The notes: generated by a model not told the origin, from the letters alone. Positions 46,401 to 55,466 are shown, numbered from the stretch's first letter. The stretch is DNA of 64,000 bases from Brevundimonas vitisensis (GCF_016656965.1 NZ_CP067977.1:2709501-2773500), one strand, 5' to 3'. Numbers and translations: made by a program.

Positions 46401-46684
46401 CCGCTGGCGTGCCGACGGCCTGGCTGGAGACTGAAACGGGCGTCGGGGTGACGGACTTGAGGACCGCGCACGGCCTTCTGACCTATCGCTTCCGGTGGGA
46501 AGGCGGGGCCTATGTCCTGACCTTGGGGGACGGGGCGACGCCGCCGGGCGGCTATGTCCTCCAGTGGCCGCAAGGGGAGACGATGCCTGCACGTATCCGC
46601 ATCGACGGCCGCGCTGCGGACTGGACAGAGGGCGAACTGCGGATTCCGGTCGGGGCACGCCGCGTCGAGCTGCGGCCCCGCTAA
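43457..46684 (+). CDS. Secreted discoidin-domain, six-hairpin glycosidase-like protein
   Basis: This 1075-aa exported protein starts MRRLAVIIAALIGLVSVPAQAQ, a Sec signal. Residues about 25-180 look like a carbohydrate-binding jelly roll (YEISFWLRGEMDPNTLEIKL), residues about 190-325 like an F5/8-type C (discoidin) domain (AVDGDPATAWRS, TLDLGYEREFGGVTLRWAE), followed by a beta-rich segment and from about residue 600 an (alpha/alpha)6 domain with RSYNRSWIRDGAMMAEGLNR and SHGEFIFLAAETYRHNGD. Enzymes with this layout act on glucans, but I cannot name the GH family. It lies 174 bases after permease 2 and upstream of LacI regulator 2. Confidence 0.85.
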   Translation: MRRLAVIIAALIGLVSVPAQAQSVQVLDRFEDLAPWSAAASTDVSSAVSAVAGQDGRAMRLDYDFNGRSGYAFAARSIDLSVPENYEISFWLRGEMDPNTLEIKLTDATGENVHWRRIERFQAPGGWTRYVIKPRQIVWAWGPNPDRQFRGAQRIEFVITAGQGGKGWIEVDQLELRALPPEPSVPPRPVADASTTDSTNVAARAVDGDPATAWRSAGAGGQSLTLDLGYEREFGGVTLRWAERMAARDYRLSVSSNGTDWRALTAVSGGNGGVDWLRTPEASARWLRLEMIAPLDEGGVVGQAGAGQRLGAAATGAYGLSEVEIEPLSFGDTATTFVTAVAGESRRGLYPRGFVGEQPYWTLVGVDGGGESGLIGEDGAIELRRGGPSIEPFVIDNGRLVTWADVSVTQSLKDGDLPIPTVTWTSDDWTLAVTAFADGTPEQARLWGRYVLTNTSNRPRTLTLALMARPFQVNGPSQFLTTPGGVGPIEQIDWNGSTLVLNDAIRISALVQPDGLAVSGFDGGADPQSLLAVAAHRRPADQRVVESDATSLMAGALLYDVTLQPGQTRTFGVATRLAGATQDLPVVGAVEAVLDTAEAAVAADWRAKVDRVDLILPPQAQRIEDVMRASLAHMLMSRQGPILQPGTRSYNRSWIRDGAMMAEGLNRLGHVALSADYLRWYAPYVFENGKVPCCVDSRGSDPVPENDSHGEFIFLAAETYRHNGDLTLLRSVWPQVLGAIGYMDGLRAETRTAAFQTPQTRHLYGLLPPTISHEGYSDKIAYSYWDDFWGLLGYRDAAFIAGVLGETEAQERIAAAGEQFADDLMASIEATASFHRIDWIAGAADRGDFDATSTTIALSPAGLIDELPEELLNSTFEKWWQNFTARQENRQGWRDYTPYELRNVGAMVRLGRRQEALRALDFYFADMRPYAWNGWAEVVGRDEREPRFIGDMPHAWISSDYIRSALDLFAYERDADGAIMLAAGVPTAWLETETGVGVTDLRTAHGLLTYRFRWEGGAYVLTLGDGATPPGGYVLQWPQGETMPARIRIDGRAADWTEGELRIPVGARRVELRPR

Positions 46685-46788
46685 TCGCAGCCGCTGCGTT
46701 GCGATGGTCCTCGCAAGATGCGACAGGCGATTGAGCCCGTTGCGTCGGAGCAACCGCAGCGGGGAAAACCGGGGGGCGATCGGACAGA

Positions 46789-47847
46789 ATGGCGACGGCG
46801 ACCATCTATGACGTGGCGGCGCATGCAGGCGTGTCGATCAAGTCGGTCTCGCGCGTCCTCAACGCTGAGCCAAATGTCAGCCAGGCACTTCGGGACAAGG
46901 TCGACAAGGCTGTCGCGGCTCTGGGCTATCGCCGCAGTCTGTCGGCGCGGACCCTGGCGGGAGCGTCGTCGTCGCTGATCGCGGCCCTGGTGGATGCCCA
47001 ACTGACCATCGAGCATTGGCGCAGCGGCCGAGGAAACGACTATCTCAGCCGGCTGGAGCTGGGCGCGCTGATGGAGTGCCGTCAGGCGGACTTTCACCTG
47101 ATGGTCGAGCTGGTGGATCACGGCTCGCCGGATTTGCGACGCGATCTGATGTCGCTGCTGGCCTCGATCCGGCCCGCGGGTGTCATGCTGACGCCGCCCA
47201 ACTCGGACCATCCGGTGGTCCTGGACGTGCTGGACGAAGCCGGTATCCCCTATGCGCGGATCGGGCCCGAGAGCGACTTCCATCGCGGCATCCGGGTGTC
47301 GATGGATGAGCAACAGGCCGCGGCAGACATCACCGATCACCTGATCGACCTGGGTCATCGCCGGATCGGCATGATCACCGGGCCGCTGGGCTATTCAGCC
47401 AGCCGACTGCGACTGGCAGGGTTCGAAGCTGCGATGAAGGGGCGGGGCCTGACGATCGCGCCTGGGATGGTGGTCGATGGCGACTTCACCTTCCAATCGG
47501 GCCTGGCGGGGGCGGAACGGCTGTTGGCCGCCGAGCCGCGCGTGACCGCCATCTTTGCTGCGAACGACGACATGGCCCTGGGCGTCCTGCAAGGCGCGGC
47601 GGCCATGGGGCTCAGTGTTCCTGGCGACCTTTCGGTGGCTGGGTTCGACGACACGCCCAGCGCGCTTTTCAGCACGCCGTCCCTGACCACGATCCGGCAA
47701 CCCGTAGCAGAGATGGCCGCGGCCGCTACACGGCGGCTGGTCCCGTCCTTGCGGGCGGCGCTGGCGCAAGGGGAGGCCGCCGAAGCTGTCGTGGTACCCT
47801 ATGCTCTGATTGTCCGGGCCTCGACGGGCACTCCGCCAGCCGAATGA
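46789..47847 (+). CDS. LacI-family transcriptional regulator 2
   Basis: This 352-aa repressor starts MATATIYDVAAHAGVSIKSV with the helix-turn-helix ending in SVSRVLNAEPNVS and the hinge SLSARTLAGASSSLIAAL. The sugar-binding core includes GHRRIGMITGPLGYSASRLR and GFDDTPSALFSTPSLTTIRQ. It sits directly upstream of the first of three TGACAGCGCTGTCA operators, 29 bases past its stop, so it is the natural candidate to control GH3, TonB receptor 2, the halogenases and the cupin gene. The ligand is unknown. Confidence 0.93.
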   Translation: MATATIYDVAAHAGVSIKSVSRVLNAEPNVSQALRDKVDKAVAALGYRRSLSARTLAGASSSLIAALVDAQLTIEHWRSGRGNDYLSRLELGALMECRQADFHLMVELVDHGSPDLRRDLMSLLASIRPAGVMLTPPNSDHPVVLDVLDEAGIPYARIGPESDFHRGIRVSMDEQQAAADITDHLIDLGHRRIGMITGPLGYSASRLRLAGFEAAMKGRGLTIAPGMVVDGDFTFQSGLAGAERLLAAEPRVTAIFAANDDMALGVLQGAAAMGLSVPGDLSVAGFDDTPSALFSTPSLTTIRQPVAEMAAAATRRLVPSLRAALAQGEAAEAVVVPYALIVRASTGTPPAE

Positions 47848-47875
47848 CCGAACGCCCCAATCTGATGTCGTTGAC

Positions 47876-47905
47876 TTGACAGCGCTGTCATTGACGGGGA
47901 ATAGT
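47876..47905 (+). promoter_or_regulatory. Operator 1 (TGACAGCGCTGTCA) over the GH3 promoter
   Basis: A perfect 14-bp palindrome, TGACAGCGCTGTCA, lies at 47877-47890 with the central CG of LacI operators. It overlaps the -35 hexamer TTGACA (47876-47881); AATAGT at 47900-47905 could be the -10 with an 18-base spacer. Binding here would block polymerase. Confidence 0.8.
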
Positions 47906-48063
47906 CCGGGTGAGGGCGGGCTGACACGCCTAGGAAACGCGATCGGAATGGTGTGAACGGCCGGAATTCGCCTTGGTGCGAGAGCGGTCGTCCTGCATGG
48001 TTACGATCGAAGATCCCATTCGTGTCGTCTCTCCTTGATCTAACTCCTGACTAAACTTTATGC

Positions 48064-48095
48064 CGCCGCGCTCACCCCGCAGCGGCGCTTTTTTT
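48064..48095 (+). terminator. Intrinsic terminator in the GH3 leader (possible attenuator)
   Basis: CGCCGC and GCGGCG form a 6-bp GC stem with a 12-base loop, then C and seven T. It is downstream of the operator/promoter at 47876 but only 17 bases before the GH3 ATG, so it would cut the GH3 message itself unless prevented. It might alternatively end transcripts from LacI 2 if the GH3 promoter lies further downstream. Confidence 0.7.
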
Positions 48096-48112
48096 CTCAT
48101 GAGGCTGCCCCC

Positions 48113-50641
48113 ATGCGTCGCACGTCATCCATGCTGGTCCTCGCCTTCGCCCTGTCCGGAGGAGCCTGCGCGTCATGGTCCGCAGGCCCGGTCACGGCGC
48201 AGAGCATGCCCGCACAGGATCCGGCGGCCCGCGCCGACGTCAGTCAATGGCCGACAGCCTCCTCTCCCGACGCCATGAGCGACCCGGCAACCGAAGCCTT
48301 TGTCACCGAGCTGATGAGCCGGATGACGGTCGAGGAAAAGGTTGGCCAGCTCATTCAGGCCGATATTGCCTCGATCAAACCCGAGGACCTGCTGACCTAT
48401 CCGCTGGGTTCGATCCTGGCGGGTGGAAACTCCTCGCCCGGTGGCAATGAACGCGCCTCGGCTCAGGACTGGGTCGACCTGGCCCGCGAGTTCCGTGCCG
48501 CAGCCGCCGCCCGTCCTGGGGCCCAGGTGCCGCTGATCTATGGCATCGACGCCGTACACGGGCACAACAATGTCGTGGGCGCGACCATCTTCCCGCACAA
48601 CATCGGCCTGGGGGCCGCGCGTGATCCGGACCTGATCCGGCGCATCGGCGTAGCGACGGCTCTGGAAGTCGCGGTGACGGGGGCCGACTGGACCTTTGGC
48701 CCGACCCTGGCTGTGCCGCGCGATGATCGCTGGGGCCGGGCCTATGAGGGCTATGGCGAGGATCCGGAGATCGCGCGGGCCTATGCCGGACCGATGACGC
48801 TGGGCCTGCAAGGCGAACTGCGCGCCGACGGGCCGCTGGCTCCTGGACACATCCCCGGCTCGGCCAAGCATTTCCTGGCCGATGGTGGCACGCAGGACGG
48901 CAAGGACCAGGGGAACTTCGTCGGCAGCGAGCGTGAGCTGATCGACGTGCATCTGGGCGGCTATCCGGCAGCGATCGATGCGGGGGTGCTGTCGATCATG
49001 GCCAGCTTCTCCAGCTGGAACGGGGTCAAGCATTCGGGCAATGCCACCATCCTGACCGATGTGCTGCGCGGCCCGCTGGGCTTCGATGGTTTCGTGGTGT
49101 CGGACTGGAACGCCCACGGCCAGCTGGCGGGGTGCTCGAACGAAAGCTGCCCGCAGGCGATCAACGCGGGCATCGACATGCTGATGGCTCCCGACAGCTG
49201 GAAGCCGCTCTATGAAAACACCCTGGCCCAGGTGCGGTCGGGCGAGATCCCGATGGCGCGGGTCGACGAGGCCGTGCGCCGCATCCTGCGCGCCAAGGTC
49301 AAGGCGGGCCTGTTCGAGGAGGCCCGTCCGGTCGAGGGCCAACTGCAGCATCTGGGTTCGCCCGAGCACCGCGCCCTGGCGCGCGAGGCGGTGCGCAAGT
49401 CGCTCGTCCTGATCAAAAACGAGGGCGAGGTTCTGCCCATCCGCGCGGGCGCGCGGGTCCTGGTGGTTGGAACAGCCGCTGATGACATCGGCCAGGCTTC
49501 GGGCGGATGGACGCTGACCTGGCAGGGGACGGGCAACAGCAATGCCGACTTCCCCAACGGTCAGTCGATCTGGGGCGGTATCGAAGAGGCTGTCGAGGCC
49601 GGCGGTGGTCAAGCGACCCTGAGCCCCGACGGCAGCTTCACCGAAAAGCCCGACGTGGCCATCGTCGTATTTGGCGAGACGCCCTATGCCGAGTTCCAGG
49701 GCGACATCGACACCCTGGACTTTGTGCCGACCGGCCCATTGGAACAGCTTCGGCAGCTGCGTGCGGCGGGCATTCCCACCGTGGCGGTCTTCCTGTCCGG
49801 ACGTCCGATGTGGACCAATCCCGAGATCAACCAGTCGGACGCCTTCGTCGCGGCCTGGCTGCCGGGCAGTGAAGGCGGCGGCGTGGCCGATGTGCTGATC
49901 GGCGATGCCGACGGACGCCCGCGTCACGACTTCACGGGCACCCTCTCCTTCAGCTGGCCCAAGGATGCGACCGGCACCCCGCTGAACCGAGGGCAGGAGG
50001 GATACGATCCCCAGTTCGCCTATGGATATGGCCTGAGCTATGCGCGCCCCGGCACAGTGGCGGTGCTCTCCGAAGAGAGCGGCGTCACCGACATGGGCTC
50101 CAATGTGGACCGGTATTTCGTGGACGGGCGCTTCGTCGCGCCCTGGGCTCTGATGCTCAACGATGCGGGTGGTCAGAACAAGCCCAACACCGAGGCCTCG
50201 GCCGTCAGTCCGCGCGGTGGTGTGACGATGCGGGTCATCGATGACCTGGCCCAGGAAAGCGGGCGTCAGTTTGCCTTCTCGGGCAATGGTCCTGCGACCA
50301 TCGAGATCTGGGGCACCGGGGTGGACCTGACGCGGCAGGCGAACGGCGAAATGGCGCTGAGCTTCCGCTATCGCGTCGATCAAACGCCGCAGGGCCGTGT
50401 CGTCCTGGCGCTGAATGGCGGCGGCGTCGACATCACCGACCTGCTGAAGGGCGCCCCGTTGGGCGAATGGCAAACGGTCAAAGTCCGGCTGTCCTGCTTC
50501 GCCGATGCCGGGGCCAGCTTGAATGCCGTCGAAATCCCGTTCCAACTGCGAGCCGAGGATGCCGTGACGCTGTCGGTTTCCGAAATCCGCCTGGCGTCGA
50601 ACGAGAACGACACCCTCTGTCCGGCAGCGGTTTCGCTCTGA
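48113..50641 (+). CDS. Secreted GH3 beta-glucosidase (exo-glucan glucohydrolase type)
   Basis: This 842-aa exported enzyme starts MRRTSSMLVLAFALSGGACA. The GH3 N-domain has YGIDAVHGHNNVVGATIFPH, the substrate motif GSAKHFLADGGTQDGKDQG, and the nucleophile Asp331 in GFVVSDWNAHG; the C-domain follows with KSLVLIKNEGEVLPI and GGWTLTWQGTGNSNADF. Residues after about 690 form an extra ExoP-type galactose-binding-like domain. It removes terminal beta-glucosyl units from glucans in the periplasm. It lies downstream of operator 1 and LacI 2, with TGAGG about 8 bases before the ATG. Confidence 0.94.
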   Translation: MRRTSSMLVLAFALSGGACASWSAGPVTAQSMPAQDPAARADVSQWPTASSPDAMSDPATEAFVTELMSRMTVEEKVGQLIQADIASIKPEDLLTYPLGSILAGGNSSPGGNERASAQDWVDLAREFRAAAAARPGAQVPLIYGIDAVHGHNNVVGATIFPHNIGLGAARDPDLIRRIGVATALEVAVTGADWTFGPTLAVPRDDRWGRAYEGYGEDPEIARAYAGPMTLGLQGELRADGPLAPGHIPGSAKHFLADGGTQDGKDQGNFVGSERELIDVHLGGYPAAIDAGVLSIMASFSSWNGVKHSGNATILTDVLRGPLGFDGFVVSDWNAHGQLAGCSNESCPQAINAGIDMLMAPDSWKPLYENTLAQVRSGEIPMARVDEAVRRILRAKVKAGLFEEARPVEGQLQHLGSPEHRALAREAVRKSLVLIKNEGEVLPIRAGARVLVVGTAADDIGQASGGWTLTWQGTGNSNADFPNGQSIWGGIEEAVEAGGGQATLSPDGSFTEKPDVAIVVFGETPYAEFQGDIDTLDFVPTGPLEQLRQLRAAGIPTVAVFLSGRPMWTNPEINQSDAFVAAWLPGSEGGGVADVLIGDADGRPRHDFTGTLSFSWPKDATGTPLNRGQEGYDPQFAYGYGLSYARPGTVAVLSEESGVTDMGSNVDRYFVDGRFVAPWALMLNDAGGQNKPNTEASAVSPRGGVTMRVIDDLAQESGRQFAFSGNGPATIEIWGTGVDLTRQANGEMALSFRYRVDQTPQGRVVLALNGGGVDITDLLKGAPLGEWQTVKVRLSCFADAGASLNAVEIPFQLRAEDAVTLSVSEIRLASNENDTLCPAAVSL

Positions 50642-50668
50642 CGCTCGGCGTCATTCCGGATTGAAGAC

Positions 50669-50692
50669 ATCCCCTCCCTTCGGGGAGGGGAT
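50669..50692. terminator. Perfect TTCG hairpin between convergent GH3 and halogenase genes
   Basis: ATCCCCTCCC-TTCG-GGGAGGGGAT is a 10-bp perfect stem with a UUCG tetraloop, 27 bases after the GH3 stop and 6 bases after the halogenase stop on the other strand. No T run follows, so bidirectional termination is likely but unproven. Confidence 0.6.
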
Positions 50693-50698
50693 ATCGGC

Positions 50699-52231
50699 CT
50701 AGCCTGCCGGGCAGTAGCGCGCCAGGAAGGCGTCGTGGGTCGGCATGGCCTGGGCGGTCCGCCGGATGATGCCGCGCAAGGCCGCCAGCTTGTCGGCTAC
50801 GGCGCGCGGATCGATGGTGTGCACCAAGGGGTCGTGGCCGCTCGGCTTGATGCCCTGTCCCAGCATGACCGCGACCCAGCTGGCTTCGCTGAACAGTTCG
50901 TCGTCATAGCGGAAGAAGCGACCGCCCGACCGGAACAGTTCGATCTTGCGCGACAGGGTGTCGGGCACCTGCATGGTGCGGACGTGGTTCCAGAAGCTGG
51001 AGTCGTCCCGGGTCGTCGCCTTGTAGTGCAGGATGATGAAGTCGCGGATCTGTTCGAACTGCACCTGGGACAGGCGGTTGAACTCGTCCGACAGCACAGG
51101 ATCAAAGCTGCGATCGGGCAACAGGGACAGAAGCTTGGAAATGCCGCTCTGAATCAGGTGGATGCTGGTCGATTCCAGCGGCTCCAGAAACCCTGAAGCC
51201 AGGCCCAGCGACACGCAGTTCTTGACCCACTGCCGCTTGCGTCTTCCGGTCACGAAACGCAGGGGGCGGGGCTCGGCCAGCGGTGCTCCGTCCAGATTGG
51301 CCAGCAGCGTCTCGCGCGCCTCGTCATCGCCGATGTGGGCGCTGGAATAGACATAGCCGTTGCCGATCCGGTGCTGCAGCGGGATCCGCCATTGCCAGCC
51401 CGCACTGCGTGCCGTGGACCGGGTGTAGGGGGTGATGGCGCTCGTTCCTTCGCAGGGCACGGCCAGGGCCCGGTCGCAGGGCAGCCAGTGGGTCCAGTCC
51501 TCATAGCCGGCACCCAAGGCCTGCTCGATCAGCAGGCCGCGGAACCCCGAGCAGTCGATGAAGAGGTCCGCCTCGATCACTGTGCCGTCGGCCAGGGTGA
51601 CGGACTGTATGAAGCCGTCGTCGCCGCGAAGGGTCACGTCGACCAGCTTGCCTTCCTGACGTGTCACGCCGCGCGCCTCGGCGTGTTCACGCAAGAAGGC
51701 GGCATAGAGGCCCGCGTCGAAATGATAGGCATATTTCAGACTGGAAAGGACCGTCCGCGGATCGTCGCCGGGCAGGGTGAACCGATCCATCTCGGCTGCG
51801 ACCGTGCACAGGCTGTAGTCGCCCAAGGGGCTCTTGGCCCCGGCCGCGTGGGCCATCAACCAGAACTGATGAAACTTCACCGCCTCCATGTCGACGCCGA
51901 ATCCACCGAACGGATGGATGTAGCGGTCGCCGATCCGGCCCCAGTCCACGAACTGGATACCTAATTTGAACGACCCCTGGGTGCGCCGCATGAACTCGGC
52001 TTCGTCGATCCCCAGAAGACCATTGAAACTTGCGATCGGGGGAATGGTCGCCTCGCCCACGCCGACGGTGCCGATCTCTTCGGATTCGACGACGGTGACA
52101 CGGGTTTCGCCGTTACGCGTCAGCCGGGCCAGGGCCGCTGCCGTCATCCAGCCGGCCGTCCCACCGCCGACGATCAGCACATGCCGGAGGGGGGCCTTTT
52201 CGCGCGTCACAGGCGCTGAGCTCTGGGTCAT
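50699..52231 (-). CDS. Flavin-dependent (tryptophan-type) halogenase 1
   Basis: This 510-aa flavoprotein belongs to the FADH2-dependent halogenase family (PrnA/RebH/BrvH group). The FAD site is [14 protein letters not shown] (residues 21-34). The catalytic lysine matching PrnA Lys79 is Lys89 in TQGSFKLG, the WxWxIP motif is intact as WQWRIPL near residue 280, and the conserved Glu is in PLESTSIH. No flavin reductase is nearby. It shares a divergent promoter, with operator 2, with TonB receptor 2. The natural substrate is unknown; homologues from Brevundimonas brominate indole in vitro. Confidence 0.92.
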   Translation of the reverse strand: MTQSSAPVTREKAPLRHVLIVGGGTAGWMTAAALARLTRNGETRVTVVESEEIGTVGVGEATIPPIASFNGLLGIDEAEFMRRTQGSFKLGIQFVDWGRIGDRYIHPFGGFGVDMEAVKFHQFWLMAHAAGAKSPLGDYSLCTVAAEMDRFTLPGDDPRTVLSSLKYAYHFDAGLYAAFLREHAEARGVTRQEGKLVDVTLRGDDGFIQSVTLADGTVIEADLFIDCSGFRGLLIEQALGAGYEDWTHWLPCDRALAVPCEGTSAITPYTRSTARSAGWQWRIPLQHRIGNGYVYSSAHIGDDEARETLLANLDGAPLAEPRPLRFVTGRRKRQWVKNCVSLGLASGFLEPLESTSIHLIQSGISKLLSLLPDRSFDPVLSDEFNRLSQVQFEQIRDFIILHYKATTRDDSSFWNHVRTMQVPDTLSRKIELFRSGGRFFRYDDELFSEASWVAVMLGQGIKPSGHDPLVHTIDPRAVADKLAALRGIIRRTAQAMPTHDAFLARYCPAG

Positions 52232-52294
52232 GAAGTGGCGTTCCAGCGTTGGCGAATATTGACCGCTTTAGGGCGTCGTGTTAGTTTCACAAAA

Positions 52295-52322
52295 TGACAG
52301 CGCTGTCATGCTGTCCAATAAA
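52295..52322. promoter_or_regulatory. Operator 2 (TGACAGCGCTGTCA) between halogenase 1 and TonB receptor 2
   Basis: The perfect palindrome TGACAGCGCTGTCA occupies 52295-52308, 64 bases upstream of halogenase 1 and 39 bases before the receptor GTG. For the receptor, ATGACA (52294-52299) and AATAAA (52317-52322) fit a promoter with a 17-base spacer overlapping the operator, as at operator 1. Confidence 0.8.
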
Positions 52323-52346
52323 CAAAACGGTCTTCGGGGAAACAAA

Positions 52347-55300
52347 GTGAACCATATCGACAAGACAGTCGCCGCCCGTCGTGGTGGCAAGCCTTTCGGC
52401 GCGGCCCTGCTGTGCGGCGCGTCGTCGCTGGCCCTTGGCCTGATGGTGCTGGCCAGCCCGGCCGCCGCCCAGGATGCGGATCCCGAGACCGAAGCCACCG
52501 AGGTCGATGAGCTGGTTGTCACCGGCATTCGCGCCAGCCTGCGCAGCGCCCAGGCGATCAAGGAAAACTCGGACGTCTTCGTCGACGCCATCACGGCCGA
52601 GGACATCGGCGCCCTGCCGGATCGGTCTGTGACCGAGGCCCTGCAGCGCGTGCCTGGCGTGTCCATCAGCCGTTTCGCCGGTGCCAACGATCCCGATCAC
52701 TTCTCGGTCGAAGGATCGGGCGTGGTCGTGCGCGGCCTGACCTTTGTGCGTTCCGAGTTGAACGGTCGCGATACCTTCTCTGCCAACAACGGACGCGACC
52801 TGTCGTTCGCCGACGTGCCGCCTGAGCTGCTGGGCAGCGTCGAGGTGTTCAAGAACGTCTCGGCCGACATGATCGAGGGCGGTATTGCCGGCACGGTCAA
52901 TCTGAACACCCGCAAGCCGTTCGACAGCAGTGGCCGGGTGATCGCCGCTTCGCTGGAGACCAACTACGGCGACCTGGAGCAGTCGCTGACGCCGACCATC
53001 TCGGCCCTGATCAGCGATCGCTGGGAGACGCCGGCGGGCGAGTTCGGCGTGATGGTCAGCGGCGTCTATTCGGCGCTGGATTCGCGCTCGGACGGCCTGC
53101 AGTCGCTGAACTACCGCCTGGACAGCTCGTCGGGCAGCGACCTGTGGACGCCGTCGGGCCTGGCCTTCCGGACCCAGTCGTTCGAGCGCGAGCGCACCGG
53201 CGTGGCGGCGGCCGGCCAGTGGCGTTCCAACGATCGCACCATGATCGCGACGGCCCAGTTCCTGCGCTCGGAATCGACTCAGGCCTGGACCGAGAACGCG
53301 ATCGAAACCATCGTCGACGACACCAATCCCCGCAGCCCGCTGCCCGGCACGACCTGGGAATATGACGACAGCGGCATCTTCACGGGCGGGACCATCACGT
53401 CGAACGCGGGCTGGCGCTCGGCCGACCCGTCGGTGCCGCTTGACGGCATCCAGCACAGCTTCGTGAAGCGTGGCGTGGATCAGCGCTATGTGACCAGCGA
53501 CTACGGCTTCAACTTCAAATGGTCGCCGACGGATCGGCTGCGCCTGAACTTCGATGCGCAGTATGTGGAATCGACGGTCGAGAACACCGACTTTCAGATC
53601 GCCAACTCCTTCTTCGCTGTGGATGTGCTGGACCTGACCGGCGACACGCCCACGCTGACGCTGCTGCCGCCCAACGCCACGGGCTCGGGTGATATCAACG
53701 CCTATCTGGCGGACCCGGCGAACTACTTCTGGCGCAACGCCATGGACCACAAGGAAGACAGCGAGGGCGAAGAGTACGCCCTGCGTGCCGACGCCGAATA
53801 CGACCTCGACAACGGCTGGCTGGAATCGGTCAAGGTCGGCGCCCGCTTTGCCGAGCGCGACCAGACCACGCGGAATTCGCTCTACAACTGGGGTGTGATT
53901 TCCGAGCTGTGGAACGGTGCCACCGGGCCGGTCTGGCTGGATCAAGGCTCTGTGCCGACGCCGCGCCTGACGGGCGGTCTGAGCGGAGCAGGGACCTTCG
54001 ACTTCTCGGGCCAGGGCGTGCCGATCACAGCCTATGGCTACGCCGGCAATCCGGGTGCTGACTATGACGACGCGGTCGCCTTTGCCCTGGCGATGAATGC
54101 CATCTGGGGTGGCGGCGGCTGGGTGCCCCTGGCGCAGCGCGCCAATGTCATCCCCGGCACCGAATATACGCCTGGCGAGATCAACGAGACCAACGAACAG
54201 ACCACGGCCGCCTATGCCCTGATCAAGTTCAACAACAATGCCGAACCCATCTGGGGCGAGAGCATCGGTATCAGCGGCAACGTCGGCATCCGTTATGTCG
54301 AGACGCAGATTTCGGCCGAGGGCGGCCTGAGCTTCCCGACCCAGGCTCAGGTGTTCACCGGCGACTGTTCCGCCCCGCCGGCACCGGGCGGATCGATCCC
54401 GGCCTTCTGTCTGCTGACCCCGGCCCAGCAGGCGGCCGCCCTGGCGTTTGCGACGGGGACCTCGATCCCGAACAGCGCCAAGCACACCTATGACAACTGG
54501 CTGCCCAGCGTGAACCTCAAGTTCCAGCTGACGCCGTCCTTCCTGATGCGCTTCGGCTATACCCAGGCAATCCGGCGTTCGGACCTGGGTCTGACGCGCA
54601 ACCAGCTGCAGATCGCGCCGCGGGTGATCGACAATGTGTTCCTCGGCTTTGAAGCCCAGGCGGGGAACACCTTCCTGAACCCGATCAAGTCCGAGCAGTT
54701 CGACCTGTCGGCGGAATGGTATTTCGCCCCGACCGGATCGGTGACCCTGTCGGTGTTCACCAAGACGCTGGAAGACGTCATCACCAACGGCTTCTACGAG
54801 CGGACGATCACCAACAACGGCCAGACCTATGACGTCTATGTCCGGGGTCCGGCGAACGCGTCCGAGGATGGCGATATCCAGGGCTTCGAGATCGCCTACC
54901 AGCAGTTCTACGAAGACCTGCCGGGCTGGATGTCGGGCTTCGGTATCCAGGCGAACTACACCTTCATCGACAGCTCCGGCGTGCCCCAGGAGAACCTGGA
55001 CCCGGGCAAGGCCAATCCGGGTGGAACCGAGCCGGCGATCGATACCAGCCTGCTGCCGCTGGAGTCCTTGTCCGAGCACAACTTCAACTTTGCCGCCATC
55101 TATGAGAACGAGAAGATCTCGGCTCGTCTCGCCTGGAACTGGCGGTCGGAATATGTGCTGACGACCCGCGACGAAATCGTGCCGTTCGCGCCCATCTATG
55201 CCGACGACACGGGTCAGCTGGACGGATCGTTCTTCTATACGGTCAACGACAACTTCAAGGTCGGGGTCCAGGGGGTGAACCTGCTGGATGAGACGACCCA

Positions 55301-55397
55301 GACCTTCCAGGTGCTGAACAGCGAACTGCTGATGGCCCCCCGGTCCTGGTTCAAGAACGACCGCCGGTTCTCGTTCGTGGTCCGCGCGACCTTCTGA
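52347..55397 (+). CDS. TonB-dependent receptor of the Xanthomonas/Caulobacter type
   Basis: This 1016-aa outer-membrane importer starts at a GTG (MNHIDKTVAARRGGKP) with GGGGA 6 bases upstream; an earlier in-frame start at 52278 is rejected because it would translate through the operator. A long signal peptide ends near SPAAAQ. The TonB box and plug are VDELVVTGIRASLRSAQAIK, ENSDVFVDAITAEDIGALPD and SVTEALQRVPGVSISR, the signature of the large Xanthomonas/Caulobacter receptor subfamily. The barrel ends SFVVRATF. The substrate is probably the glucan handled by the GH3 enzyme. A terminator follows. Confidence 0.94.
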   Translation: MNHIDKTVAARRGGKPFGAALLCGASSLALGLMVLASPAAAQDADPETEATEVDELVVTGIRASLRSAQAIKENSDVFVDAITAEDIGALPDRSVTEALQRVPGVSISRFAGANDPDHFSVEGSGVVVRGLTFVRSELNGRDTFSANNGRDLSFADVPPELLGSVEVFKNVSADMIEGGIAGTVNLNTRKPFDSSGRVIAASLETNYGDLEQSLTPTISALISDRWETPAGEFGVMVSGVYSALDSRSDGLQSLNYRLDSSSGSDLWTPSGLAFRTQSFERERTGVAAAGQWRSNDRTMIATAQFLRSESTQAWTENAIETIVDDTNPRSPLPGTTWEYDDSGIFTGGTITSNAGWRSADPSVPLDGIQHSFVKRGVDQRYVTSDYGFNFKWSPTDRLRLNFDAQYVESTVENTDFQIANSFFAVDVLDLTGDTPTLTLLPPNATGSGDINAYLADPANYFWRNAMDHKEDSEGEEYALRADAEYDLDNGWLESVKVGARFAERDQTTRNSLYNWGVISELWNGATGPVWLDQGSVPTPRLTGGLSGAGTFDFSGQGVPITAYGYAGNPGADYDDAVAFALAMNAIWGGGGWVPLAQRANVIPGTEYTPGEINETNEQTTAAYALIKFNNNAEPIWGESIGISGNVGIRYVETQISAEGGLSFPTQAQVFTGDCSAPPAPGGSIPAFCLLTPAQQAAALAFATGTSIPNSAKHTYDNWLPSVNLKFQLTPSFLMRFGYTQAIRRSDLGLTRNQLQIAPRVIDNVFLGFEAQAGNTFLNPIKSEQFDLSAEWYFAPTGSVTLSVFTKTLEDVITNGFYERTITNNGQTYDVYVRGPANASEDGDIQGFEIAYQQFYEDLPGWMSGFGIQANYTFIDSSGVPQENLDPGKANPGGTEPAIDTSLLPLESLSEHNFNFAAIYENEKISARLAWNWRSEYVLTTRDEIVPFAPIYADDTGQLDGSFFYTVNDNFKVGVQGVNLLDETTQTFQVLNSELLMAPRSWFKNDRRFSFVVRATF

Positions 55398-55418
55398 CGA
55401 CGGCTATCGCTTCGATCT

Positions 55419-55453
55419 GCGCGCCGCTTCCGAAAGGAGGCGGCGCGTTTTTC
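55419..55453 (+). terminator. Rho-independent terminator after TonB receptor 2
   Basis: GCGCCGC and GCGGCGC form the core of an 8-bp stem (CGCGCCGC/GCGGCGCG) with a 12-base loop, followed by TTTTTCG. It lies 22 bases after the stop. Confidence 0.9.
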
Positions 55454-55466
55454 GTTTGGGGGCGGG

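Noticed and set aside
52278..52346. Upstream GTG/ATG starts for TonB receptor 2
   Set aside because: They lie over the operator and promoter; the GTG at 52347 has a proper Shine-Dalgarno and a good signal peptide.
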